Source: JBBRQP01 sp038226175 (GTDB lineage Bacteria > Cyanobacteriota > Cyanobacteriia > Gloeobacterales > Anthocerotibacteraceae). Taken from it: a stretch of 64,000 nt of DNA. The notes below the pieces were generated by a model. It made no database searches. It saw only the letters and a list, made by a program, of their open reading frames with translations, and was not told the DNA's origin. The DNA lies in the NCBI GenBank assembly GCA_038226175.1, contig JBBRQP010000003.1, forward strand, positions 1-64,000, given 5' to 3'. The position numbers and the translations under genes are program-made. Below are positions 32,455 through 40,161 of this stretch, one piece after another; positions within the stretch are counted from its first letter, which is position 1; the number at the start of each line of letters is the position of its first letter.

Positions 32455-34529
32455 GATGCGGGTTGTTGGGGACGACTATTAAAACTAAAGTTAATGTCTA
32501 TAGTGTCACTAATTGTATCAGCAGGGAGAGGATCAAATCTGGTCTGTTGAATCACTGTTAGGGCTTGTTGATCGATTGCCGAGTCACCAGAAGATTGGCT
32601 GATCCGCAAGTTACTAATTGAGCCATCTCGGTGCAGTGTAAATTTTGCTGCTAAGGGGTTAAAGGATGTATTGGTGGGTGTCCAGCTACGTTTGATGCGC
32701 TGCTGTAATATTGCCATATAGGGGCCGAAGTCTGCTTCTTTAGCGGGAGCGGTTACGGGTTGTAGGGCACTAGCAGGAGCTGCTAAGGCTGTAATGGGTT
32801 CTTCGCTCAACATCGTGTTAACTAAAAAAGTAAAGTGTACGCTGACTTTGTCTCCTTTAAAACTAGTGGGTAATGGGCGGAATGTCGTACTTTTGATAGC
32901 AGTCAAGGCTGCAGTATCGGCTGCTTTATCGCCTGAAGAGGTCAAAATATGGGGATCTGCCAAATTACCTTTACGATCCAGATTAAATGCTGTTGCTACT
33001 TTAGTTGCTACTTTGACGAAGGGCGGTGACCAATGGGCAAGTAGTCTTTTTTTGATATCGGCAACATAGTCTTGTATTGTCCTAATTGGTGCTTCGGGAA
33101 CAATTGGTTGCTGGGCAAGTTTTTGGGCGGCTAACCTGGGCATTTTAACTTCTGCATAAGTAGCTGTTTCAGCTTTTTGATCCTCAGGACTAAAAGTGAA
33201 AATGCCCTCTCTTACGAGCTGTTTGTCAGTTCCGATAGCTGGAAAAGGAGCTAAGTTTTCAATAAGTTTTCCGATTTCCAGGTCGACTGCTTTGCTTCCA
33301 AACGACTTGATGATTTTATATTCTTTTAGCTGTCCTTCATTATCAAGTGTTACTCTGATTTTTCCTTGAATTGTAATAGGTGCAACATTTGTCAAGCCAG
33401 CTTTAATCTTCGTGTTCATTGAAGAAAGATAACTTTCAGTATCTGAATTGATGCTATATGAAATGGTTTTAATAATCGTATCTTCTGTGAATGAGCTGGG
33501 AAAGGCACCGAATGGAGCTAATTTTTTAATGAAGGCAATAATTTGTTCATCTAACTGGAGATCACCAAATGATTTTGTAACTTTTATTTCTTGAAGTTCT
33601 CCTTGCTTAGTAATTTCAAGCTGAATCGTACCTTTTTCTTTTAGGTTAAAAGAATCTCGCAGGCTAATTTTATGCATTACGTTGTCAATATAAATATCTA
33701 AATCTCTAGCATCAGTATTTACAACATGGCCTGCATCAGCCAGTAACTGCTGTTCCACTATTCTTAATTGACTATCTTTAATGCCAATACATCGCGTTTG
33801 CGGCGCATTAAAACGGCATTCATAGGGACTATCATTAAAACACTCTGGTTTTAACGGAGACATCACATTACACTTTTCATCAGATATGTGACCAAGCTCT
33901 AAAGCATGACCTAATTCATGGATCAATACAGTTCTTAGGTCAAAATCAGTATTATTTATCAATTTCGGTATTGCATCAGATGTAGGCTTCTTGAGACTCA
34001 TCGCTATCTTACCAATCCGAAAGTCTTTATCTCCCATAAATAGACCAATAGTTGTTTTTTCGGCACGAGGATTATCTGCGCCCTTGAGATTATAAATATC
34101 AGCAGCTTCAATTAATAGATCTGCATCTTCTCTGCTGTCTGTAAATATTAAAAAATTTAACTTTGAATATAGCTCTATCTCTTGGTTAAGAGCTTGGGGA
34201 CTATACTGATTTCTTAGGATAACGACAAAGTCTTTTTTGTCTGAATCAGGTTTCTCTGGTAACAAAACCATCAAGCGATTCCAATCTAAAACACCTTCTT
34301 TGAGTGCCAATAGCACATTAGCTGGAACTGGTTCTTTGGTTTCATCCTTACCTTTGAGATAGGGACTAACATAGACTTTAATTGGAAAATCACTTTTATC
34401 CAGCGCGTACGTAGGCTGTGTCACGTAACTAAAACCACAGGTCAAAGAGAGAACCAAACCACCAATCCATTGACGTAGCTTTGCCTGCATATGTACTCGC
34501 ATATCATTACACTCGCCGATTTTAAGCAA
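32451..34529 (-). CDS. Secreted metzincin-type protease with four TonB-C-like repeats
   Basis: A 692-residue exported protein (692 from ATG 34529; residue 10 or 14 Met are alternative starts). Signal peptide to about residue 42 (TYA). Zinc-protease domain ~45-265 with HELGHALELGH at 204-214 and the Met-turn Met in NVMSP at 223, as in metzincins; six Cys around 220-247 may form disulfides. Then four related domains at about 278-360, 366-447, 487-571 and 603-686, each with a ...DG(Q/S)...(S)SG(D)..(D/A)..A...I...PLP pattern typical of the TonB C-terminal fold. No internal membrane helix. Substrate and partner unknown. It precedes mnmH with a 4-base overlap. Confidence 0.85.
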   Translation of the reverse strand: MLKIGECNDMRVHMQAKLRQWIGGLVLSLTCGFSYVTQPTYALDKSDFPIKVYVSPYLKGKDETKEPVPANVLLALKEGVLDWNRLMVLLPEKPDSDKKDFVVILRNQYSPQALNQEIELYSKLNFLIFTDSREDADLLIEAADIYNLKGADNPRAEKTTIGLFMGDKDFRIGKIAMSLKKPTSDAIPKLINNTDFDLRTVLIHELGHALELGHISDEKCNVMSPLKPECFNDSPYECRFNAPQTRCIGIKDSQLRIVEQQLLADAGHVVNTDARDLDIYIDNVMHKISLRDSFNLKEKGTIQLEITKQGELQEIKVTKSFGDLQLDEQIIAFIKKLAPFGAFPSSFTEDTIIKTISYSINSDTESYLSSMNTKIKAGLTNVAPITIQGKIRVTLDNEGQLKEYKIIKSFGSKAVDLEIGKLIENLAPFPAIGTDKQLVREGIFTFSPEDQKAETATYAEVKMPRLAAQKLAQQPIVPEAPIRTIQDYVADIKKRLLAHWSPPFVKVATKVATAFNLDRKGNLADPHILTSSGDKAADTAALTAIKSTTFRPLPTSFKGDKVSVHFTFLVNTMLSEEPITALAAPASALQPVTAPAKEADFGPYMAILQQRIKRSWTPTNTSFNPLAAKFTLHRDGSISNLRISQSSGDSAIDQQALTVIQQTRFDPLPADTISDTIDINFSFNSRPQQPAS

Positions 34530-34601
34530 TAATCAACCATTCGTCTAGCCTTAGCGCAAATCTGCTTTTTGGTGAGGATTATCGCCTGTCATGCATCGTA
34601 G

Positions 34602-35582
34602 TTAATATCTAGGTACAGCTTGGAGCAAATGACTCTCAAAATTAAAGTTGATCTTTACACTATCGTTGATCGAGCCTGTGGGCAGGGGATCAAACTTGGT
34701 TTGTTGGATAGCTGCTATGGACTGCTGATCAAGTAACAGGTCTCCTGAGGATTGGGTGATCTGTATGTCACTAATCGAGCCATTACGATGCAGTCTAAAT
34801 CCCACCGTTAACGGATTAGCAGATGGATTGGTTGGAGCCCAATTACGTCTAACTCTCTCCTGTAAAGCCGTCATGTAAGGCTCAAAATCTACATCTTTTT
34901 TGGGTACTGGCACAGGAGCGGTCAGTAGCAAATCTTTAGCTGAAGGTGGGCGCGAAGCAGTCACTGGGGCAAGATTTATTGGTAGTTGTTTACTTTTGAA
35001 ATTAAAATCTACAATTACTTTATTCATATGCACATCAGTCGGCAAAGGTTCAAACTTAATTTTTTGGATTGCCATCAAAGCTTGCTGGTCAGCTAGCCGA
35101 TTCCCTGAAGATTTGGTCATTCTTGTATCAACATTTGAGCTGTTTTTGTGAATAACAACTTTTATTATTAAAGAATTAGAGGGCAAATCAGGTGGTGTCC
35201 AGTTGTGGTCAACCTGTTGCTGTATGTTTTTTATGTATGCATTGAGATTTGCGGTTGGGGAGGTATTAGCGGCTAGGTGTGTTGGTCGTGAGTTGCCCAT
35301 GGACTGAGTCTGGTTTGTTGACCCAAACTTTATATTTTTAGGCGGCGGTAAAGGCTCAAAAAGCGTATTAGTTGGTCGTGAGCTACGTTTGATCGGCTCC
35401 AAAGTTGTCGTTGTAGATGATTGGATATCTTCGGCTGGTATCGGTGCTAAATCTGCTGGTTTCTGAGCAATAAGAAGAAGAGTTGTTATCACTATTTTGT
35501 CAAGTGCTTGGACTGGATCACTCAAAAGCCACGGTGCACACAGAGTTAGATTAAGTGCAAGTTTCCATAGTTTTGTACGCAT
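34602..35582 (-). CDS. Secreted protein with two TonB-C-like domains
   Basis: A 326-residue exported protein, signal peptide to about residue 26 (VQA). A linker rich in Pro/Thr/Asn (~40-110) leads to two TonB-C-like domains at about 112-198 and 247-319. The last one matches the last domain of the upstream-read metzincin protein almost word for word (NPL...HR(D/N)GSIS(N/D)...QSSGD...D.Q), so the two genes arose by duplication. No protease motif is present. It lies 72 bp before the metzincin gene on the same strand; the two may work as a pair at the outer membrane or in the periplasm. Confidence 0.82.
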   Translation of the reverse strand: MRTKLWKLALNLTLCAPWLLSDPVQALDKIVITTLLLIAQKPADLAPIPAEDIQSSTTTTLEPIKRSSRPTNTLFEPLPPPKNIKFGSTNQTQSMGNSRPTHLAANTSPTANLNAYIKNIQQQVDHNWTPPDLPSNSLIIKVVIHKNSSNVDTRMTKSSGNRLADQQALMAIQKIKFEPLPTDVHMNKVIVDFNFKSKQLPINLAPVTASRPPSAKDLLLTAPVPVPKKDVDFEPYMTALQERVRRNWAPTNPSANPLTVGFRLHRNGSISDIQITQSSGDLLLDQQSIAAIQQTKFDPLPTGSINDSVKINFNFESHLLQAVPRY

Positions 35583-35642
35583 ATAAGATCACGTATCTGG
35601 GAACACGCCGATTTTAAGCAATAATCCATAATTTGTCTAGGC

Positions 35643-36308
35643 TTACAGCAGACCAACTTTTTTTAGAGCCGCTTGGGCAGCTTGTCTACCTGCGGCTTGT
35701 TTACTCGCTTCGGTACCCACCCCATAAACCTCCTCACCTACCAAAACTTCCACCGTAAATTGTTTGGCATGAGCGGGCCCCTGGGTCTCGATTACGCGAT
35801 AAGTCGGCGGTTGACTATTGAGCTTGGCTTGTACCCATTGTTGAAATTGGCTTTTAGGATCTAAGTTAGAGAGTTGTTGCGTATTACATCGTGCTACTGG
35901 CAAAAATAAGGTCTCGACAAACTCTCGCACCGCCTCCAAGCCTGAATCCAGATAATAGCTGGCAATCAATGCCTCAAAAGTATTACTCAACAATGAAGCA
36001 AGTAAGCGTCCGCCATCTCTTTCCAGATTTTTTCCTAGGCGCAAATATTCTGCTAGACCTAGTTGTTGCCCAAATTGCGCTAATTGTTTTTTTTGAACTA
36101 ACGCCGCGCGTTGACGGGTGAGTTCACCTTCATCGAGAGCAGGATACTGCTGATATAGCAGTTCGCCGACCAAAAAGTTGAGTAGTGCATCCCCCAAAAA
36201 TTCTAAGCGTTCATTATCTTGACTCAACTCAGGATGATCTTTGAGATAGGTACTATGGGTCATAGCTTGCTCAAATAAATGCGGATTATGAAATATTGGT
36301 AAGTCCAT
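35643..36308 (-). CDS. rnc: Ribonuclease III
   Basis: A 221-residue dsRNA endonuclease. The catalytic signature NERLEFLGDALLNFLVGELLY is at about residues 27-47, the second acidic site NTFEALIASYYLDSG at ~115, and the dsRNA-binding domain fills the C-terminal 70 residues (GPAHAKQFTVEVLVGEEVYGVGTEASKQAAGRQAAQAAL). Length is normal. It matures rRNA and cleaves duplex RNAs. It lies 17 bp after hisIE on the same strand. Confidence 0.96.
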   Translation of the reverse strand: MDLPIFHNPHLFEQAMTHSTYLKDHPELSQDNERLEFLGDALLNFLVGELLYQQYPALDEGELTRQRAALVQKKQLAQFGQQLGLAEYLRLGKNLERDGGRLLASLLSNTFEALIASYYLDSGLEAVREFVETLFLPVARCNTQQLSNLDPKSQFQQWVQAKLNSQPPTYRVIETQGPAHAKQFTVEVLVGEEVYGVGTEASKQAAGRQAAQAALKKVGLL

Positions 36309-36325
36309 CGGTTTTCCTCTGACAG

Positions 36326-36949
36326 TTAACGCCGCCGCTGCTGTAGCTCCTGATAAACTTCCAAAATATCAATATTTTCGTGAGCTAACAAAACCAACAG
36401 ATGATAAAGCACATCACTAACTTCGGAGATCACCCGTTCGCGCGTCTCACTACTCGCAGCAATCGCCACTTCGACGCTTTCTTCACCGAGTTTTTTGAGA
36501 ATCTGATTTTGGCCTTTGGTAAGCAAACGATTGGTATAGGATTCGGGTACTGGGTTTTGTTTGCGCTCTTCGATGATCCGAAAAACCTGTGAGAGCATAT
36601 CGGCTGTAGGTAATGACTTGTGGGTAAATTCTGGCGTTAGTACTTGATGAAAACAGCTGCGCTCCTGTAAATGGCAGGCCACGCCCGTTTGTTTAACCGT
36701 AATCAAGAGGGCATCTTGGTCGCAGTCATAGCGCACCGCTTGCACCGCTTGGGTATGACCAGAAGTAGCGCCCTTATGCCAAAATTCTTGGCGGGAGCGG
36801 CTCCAAAACCAAGTTTCGCCCGTGAGCAGGGTTTTGTGTAAACTCGCTTCATTCATCCAAGCCAACATCAAGACGGTGCCATCCAAACAATCCTGAATGA
36901 TGGCGGGAATTAACCCTTGATCGTTGAATTTTAGGGTAGATAAGTCCAT
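36326..36949 (-). CDS. hisIE: Bifunctional phosphoribosyl-AMP cyclohydrolase / phosphoribosyl-ATP pyrophosphohydrolase
   Basis: A 207-residue fusion of HisI (residues 1-~110, with WFWSRSRQEFWHKGATSGH, the metal-site CDQDALL and the CHLQERSCF cysteines) and HisE (~115-207, with EESVEVAIA and SEVSDVLYHLLVLL). It carries out steps 2 and 3 of histidine synthesis. The fusion is standard in cyanobacteria and many bacteria. It forms a likely unit with rnc and is divergent from the amino-acid transporter. Confidence 0.96.
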   Translation of the reverse strand: MDLSTLKFNDQGLIPAIIQDCLDGTVLMLAWMNEASLHKTLLTGETWFWSRSRQEFWHKGATSGHTQAVQAVRYDCDQDALLITVKQTGVACHLQERSCFHQVLTPEFTHKSLPTADMLSQVFRIIEERKQNPVPESYTNRLLTKGQNQILKKLGEESVEVAIAASSETRERVISEVSDVLYHLLVLLAHENIDILEVYQELQQRRR

Positions 36950-36996
36950 AACCTTTATGATAAGCCTGTCTGGGTCTTGACGGGAGAGTAGTAGCG

Positions 36997-38481
36997 GTGG
37001 TGCGTAGATATCAACGTCTGTGGCAGTGGTGGGTAGTTATTTTGGTAGCATGGGCGAGCCTGCATCCGGTTATGGCCCAGCTCAAAACTCTCAAAGTTGC
37101 CACAGAGCCAGCCTTTCCGCCCTTTGAGTCTCAAGCGAGCAGTGGCGCGCTCGAAGGCTTTGATATCGACTTGATGCGGGCTATTGGGGCAGCAACGGGA
37201 TTCAAAGTCGAATTTCTAAGTTTGCCCTTTGATGGCATGATCCCAGCGCTTCAGGCCGGAACTGTCGATGCAGCGATTAGCGGAATTACGATTACCCCCG
37301 AGCGTGCCAAAACTATTACCTTCTCAGAACCCTACATTACGGCTGGGTTAGCGATTGCTGTGCAGTCCACTAATACGCAGGTAACTTCATTGGCTAGTTT
37401 GCAAAATAAACGTATTGCTGTACAAATCGGCACAACCGGAGCGGCTAAGGCTAAATTGATTCCTGGCGTCACCCTTCGCACCTTTGACTCGACCCCGCTC
37501 GCCTTACAAGAACTGCTCAATGGCAATGTAGATGCGGTAATTAATGATGCTCCCGTGACGCTGTATGCCATCAAAAGTAATCATCTAGAAGGCTTAAAGG
37601 TCGTTGGCAAGCTGCTCACAGATGAATCCTACGGCATCGCCCTACCCAAAAACTCACCGCATACCGCCCTGCTCAACCAAGGACTCGCAACTCTACGCCA
37701 AAACGGTGAGTATGACAAGATCTATCGCAAATGGTTCGCCACTACACCGACCACAGCATCTAAGGCTCTGAGTTCTTGGCAAGTGATGACCAATGCCTTA
37801 CCACTCTTATTACAAGGCGCTGTTGTTACCTTACAACTCACGGCTATTTCTGTGCTGTTGGGTATGGTAGGCGGTTCTGTGATTGGTATCCTACGGCTTT
37901 CTAAAGTGGATTGGGTCGCTATCGGAGCACGTATTTATATCGACTTTTTTCGGGGTACACCGCTCTTAGTACAGATTTTTATGATTTATTTCGGTCTGCC
38001 CGCGTTGATTAAAGGCTTTGGGGGAACTTTTACGTTTGATCGCTGGGTAGCAGCTGTGATGGCGCTGAGTTTTAATTCTGCCGCTTATATCGCTGAAATC
38101 GTCCGTGCTGGTATTCAATCCATTGATCCCGGACAACGAGAGGCCGCCGAATCCTTGGGGCTGACCCCTGCCCAAACTATGCAATATGTGATTTTTCCAC
38201 AGGCTCTACGACGGATGATCCCGCCTTTGGGTAATGAATTTATTACCATGCTCAAGGATACGAGTTTGGTCGCTGTGATTGGTTTTGAGGAGCTGTTTCG
38301 GCGCGGACAACTGATTGTCGCCAGTAATTATCGCGCCTTTGAGCTTTATGCAGCGGTAGCCTTTATTTATTTAACACTGACTTTTCTTGCTTCCCAGGCT
38401 TTCAGTTTTCTCGAACGCTGGCTTAATCCAACCCAACGCCTCAGCGTCAAGGTCAGCAAAACCAAACAAGCTGTAATTTGA
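36997..38481 (+). CDS. Polar amino-acid ABC transporter, fused substrate-binding and permease protein
   Basis: A 494-residue fusion. Signal peptide to about residue 27; a SBP_bac_3-type periplasmic binding domain at ~30-255 (LKVATEPAFPPFES, GFDIDLMRAIG, DAAISGITITPERAKTITFSEPY); then a HisM/GlnP-type permease with 4-5 helices and the EAA loop EAAESLGLTPAQTMQYVIFPQALR at ~390. Such fusions are common in cyanobacteria for glutamine or related amino acids. The ATPase subunit gene is not adjacent. Confidence 0.94.
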   Translation: MVRRYQRLWQWWVVILVAWASLHPVMAQLKTLKVATEPAFPPFESQASSGALEGFDIDLMRAIGAATGFKVEFLSLPFDGMIPALQAGTVDAAISGITITPERAKTITFSEPYITAGLAIAVQSTNTQVTSLASLQNKRIAVQIGTTGAAKAKLIPGVTLRTFDSTPLALQELLNGNVDAVINDAPVTLYAIKSNHLEGLKVVGKLLTDESYGIALPKNSPHTALLNQGLATLRQNGEYDKIYRKWFATTPTTASKALSSWQVMTNALPLLLQGAVVTLQLTAISVLLGMVGGSVIGILRLSKVDWVAIGARIYIDFFRGTPLLVQIFMIYFGLPALIKGFGGTFTFDRWVAAVMALSFNSAAYIAEIVRAGIQSIDPGQREAAESLGLTPAQTMQYVIFPQALRRMIPPLGNEFITMLKDTSLVAVIGFEELFRRGQLIVASNYRAFELYAAVAFIYLTLTFLASQAFSFLERWLNPTQRLSVKVSKTKQAVI

Positions 38482-38518
38482 GCGCATCACGCACCTAGAC
38501 TGAACTTGGCTTGGCAGG

Positions 38519-39139
38519 ATGAGACTTTTTTGCGATATGGTGAGATCATTGCCTCTAGCTAAGGACTGTCTTATCGTGTCGGATTTGCGGTTACGATTAC
38601 TGACTCTGCTCTGTCAAAAAGCCTATCGGGAAGGGGATTTTACCCTCTCCTCAGGTCAGAAGAGTAGCTATTATATTGATGGCAAACAAGTCACCCTCGA
38701 TGCTGAAGGGGCATGGCTAGTGGGTAAATCACTGTTTGCACTCTTACCCGCAGGCACGCAAGCAGTCGGCGGACTAACCCTAGGAGCTGACCCGATTGCT
38801 ACAGCAGTTTCTGTGATTTCTTACCTCGAAGGTCAAGCACTTCCGGCTTTTATTGTGCGCAAACAAGCCAAAGGCTACGGAGCTAATCAACAGGTCGAAG
38901 GCCCCAAACTGCCCGCAGGCAGTCGTGTTGCCATCCTTGAGGATGTAGTGACCACGGGTAACTCCGCCCTTAAGGCAGTCCAAGCGGTCGAAGAACTAGG
39001 CTGGCAAGTCGGCGCAATCATCACCTTAGTTGACCGAGATCAAGGCGGAGGCGCTCTCTATGCTGCCAAAAATTATCCTTTTCAGGCACTTTTTACAATT
39101 CAAGAACTACAAACTCATTACCGTGTGCTACGCAGCTAG
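38519..39139 (+). CDS. pyrE: Orotate phosphoribosyltransferase
   Basis: A 206-residue PyrE, which joins orotate to PRPP in UMP synthesis. Signatures: FTLSSGQKSSYYIDGKQV, GLTLGADPIATA, and the PRPP-binding loop VAILEDVVTTGNSALKAV. The N-terminus before about residue 22 (VSDLRLRLL) is not needed by the family, so a downstream start (for instance GTG at 38576, VSDLRLRL) is possible. Lies 37 bp after the transporter. Confidence 0.94.
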   Translation: MRLFCDMVRSLPLAKDCLIVSDLRLRLLTLLCQKAYREGDFTLSSGQKSSYYIDGKQVTLDAEGAWLVGKSLFALLPAGTQAVGGLTLGADPIATAVSVISYLEGQALPAFIVRKQAKGYGANQQVEGPKLPAGSRVAILEDVVTTGNSALKAVQAVEELGWQVGAIITLVDRDQGGGALYAAKNYPFQALFTIQELQTHYRVLRS

Positions 39140-39169
39140 TCCACTTATTTAACCGAACAGGAAAAACCC

Positions 39170-39460
39170 ATGAACGCACCCGGTGTCTTGACCAGACCTA
39201 ACAGTCAAACTAAGTTTGTACAACCACCCCAGTGGCAGGTGATTGTCCTCAATGATGATTTCAATACATTTCAGCATGTGCATAGTTGTCTGATGCGCTA
39301 CATCCCAGAGATGACTGAGGCCAAAGCCTGGGATTTTACTAACCAAGTCCATGAACAGGGCGCGGCAACAGTTTGGGTCGGAGTACTTGAGCGCGCCGAA
39401 CTCTACATCGAACAACTTAAACGCGAAGGCTTGACCGTCGCGCCGCCAGAACCAGCTTAA
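39170..39460 (+). CDS. clpS: ATP-dependent Clp protease adaptor ClpS
   Basis: A 96-residue ClpS, which hands N-degron substrates to the ClpA/ClpC unfoldase. WQVIVLNDDFNTFQHV (~residue 27-42) includes the acidic substrate-pocket residues, and MRYIPEMTEAKAWDFTNQVHEQGAATVW completes the domain. An AGGAAAAA ribosome site precedes the ATG. It overlaps a convergent gene by 4 bases at its end. Confidence 0.93.
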   Translation: MNAPGVLTRPNSQTKFVQPPQWQVIVLNDDFNTFQHVHSCLMRYIPEMTEAKAWDFTNQVHEQGAATVWVGVLERAELYIEQLKREGLTVAPPEPA

Positions 39461-39792
39461 CTGCGCTCTTCATCATCAATTTCGATAATGCGCGGGCCAT
39501 CCTCGGAGGAACCCGGTTTTGATGGGTCTTCATAACGCTCAATCACTACCCGTGCCTGGGTCACGAAAGCCGCGACCGCGCCAAGCCCAGCCAAAATAGG
39601 TGCAAACAGAGCTAAACCAGCTCCTGCCGCTACACCGAGATTCAGAGGAATTTCGAGGAGCGTACGCGTGCCTGTGCTGTCTTTGATCAAGACACGTCGG
39701 ACATTGCCTTCTCCAATCAATTCTTTGAGCTTATCGACTAACTGGTTACCCGCAACCGTCACTTCCTCAAAAAAACCACGGGGTTGATTCAT
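39457..39792 (-). CDS. DUF4342 family protein
   Basis: About 111 residues from ATG 39792 (MNQPRGFFEEV), preceded by GAGGAT; an in-frame upstream Met at 39846 gives a poorer N-terminus. The pattern FFEEVTVAGNQLVDKLKELIGEGNVRRVLIK, a hydrophobic helix (PLNLGVAAGAGLALFAPILAGLGAVAAFV) and RVVIER matches DUF4342, a small family found in many bacteria and of unknown function. It appears to be a membrane-anchored protein with a folded cytoplasmic head. The C-terminal 20 residues are acidic. Confidence 0.85.
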   Translation of the reverse strand: MNQPRGFFEEVTVAGNQLVDKLKELIGEGNVRRVLIKDSTGTRTLLEIPLNLGVAAGAGLALFAPILAGLGAVAAFVTQARVVIERYEDPSKPGSSEDGPRIIEIDDEERS

Positions 39793-39963
39793 CGCAATAT
39801 CCTCACGAAAAGTAATGCTTAGATCATAGCGGTTGTGAGTATGCACCCCAATTGAGAAAAATCGGTCAGATCGTTACGTTTGTCTGAAGACTACGAATTT
39901 GAGGAAATTTTTATAGGTTACTGCGCAAATTTACGGAGATTTTTACGCATTTTTCCTTAAGAA

Positions 39964-39977
39964 GTAGCTGAGGCTAC
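39964..39977 (+). promoter_or_regulatory. NtcA-like binding site before amt
   Basis: GTAGC-TGAG-GCTAC: a perfect palindrome that matches the NtcA consensus GTA-N8-TAC exactly. A TACGCT hexamer at 39995-40000 could be the -10 box, 17 bp downstream, slightly shorter than the 20-24 bp usual for NtcA-activated promoters. It sits about 185 bp before the ammonium transporter start, in a 370-bp gap (39793-40161) that otherwise holds only a small hairpin at 40098-40114. Nitrogen control through NtcA is thus likely. Confidence 0.6.
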
Positions 39978-40161
39978 AACTAGTTAGAGAGCGATACGCT
40001 ACAAAACGATTACTGCTTGTTGTGCCTTGATACAAAAGTAGGTATTATCTCAGGGCTAATTATGGCCATTGAGTCAATGCTCTCCGATGTTCATCCTAAG
40101 TCTGACTTCCAGACTAGCGTTATTGTTCCCTAATTGATTCTTTATTGAGGGGTCTACTTCG

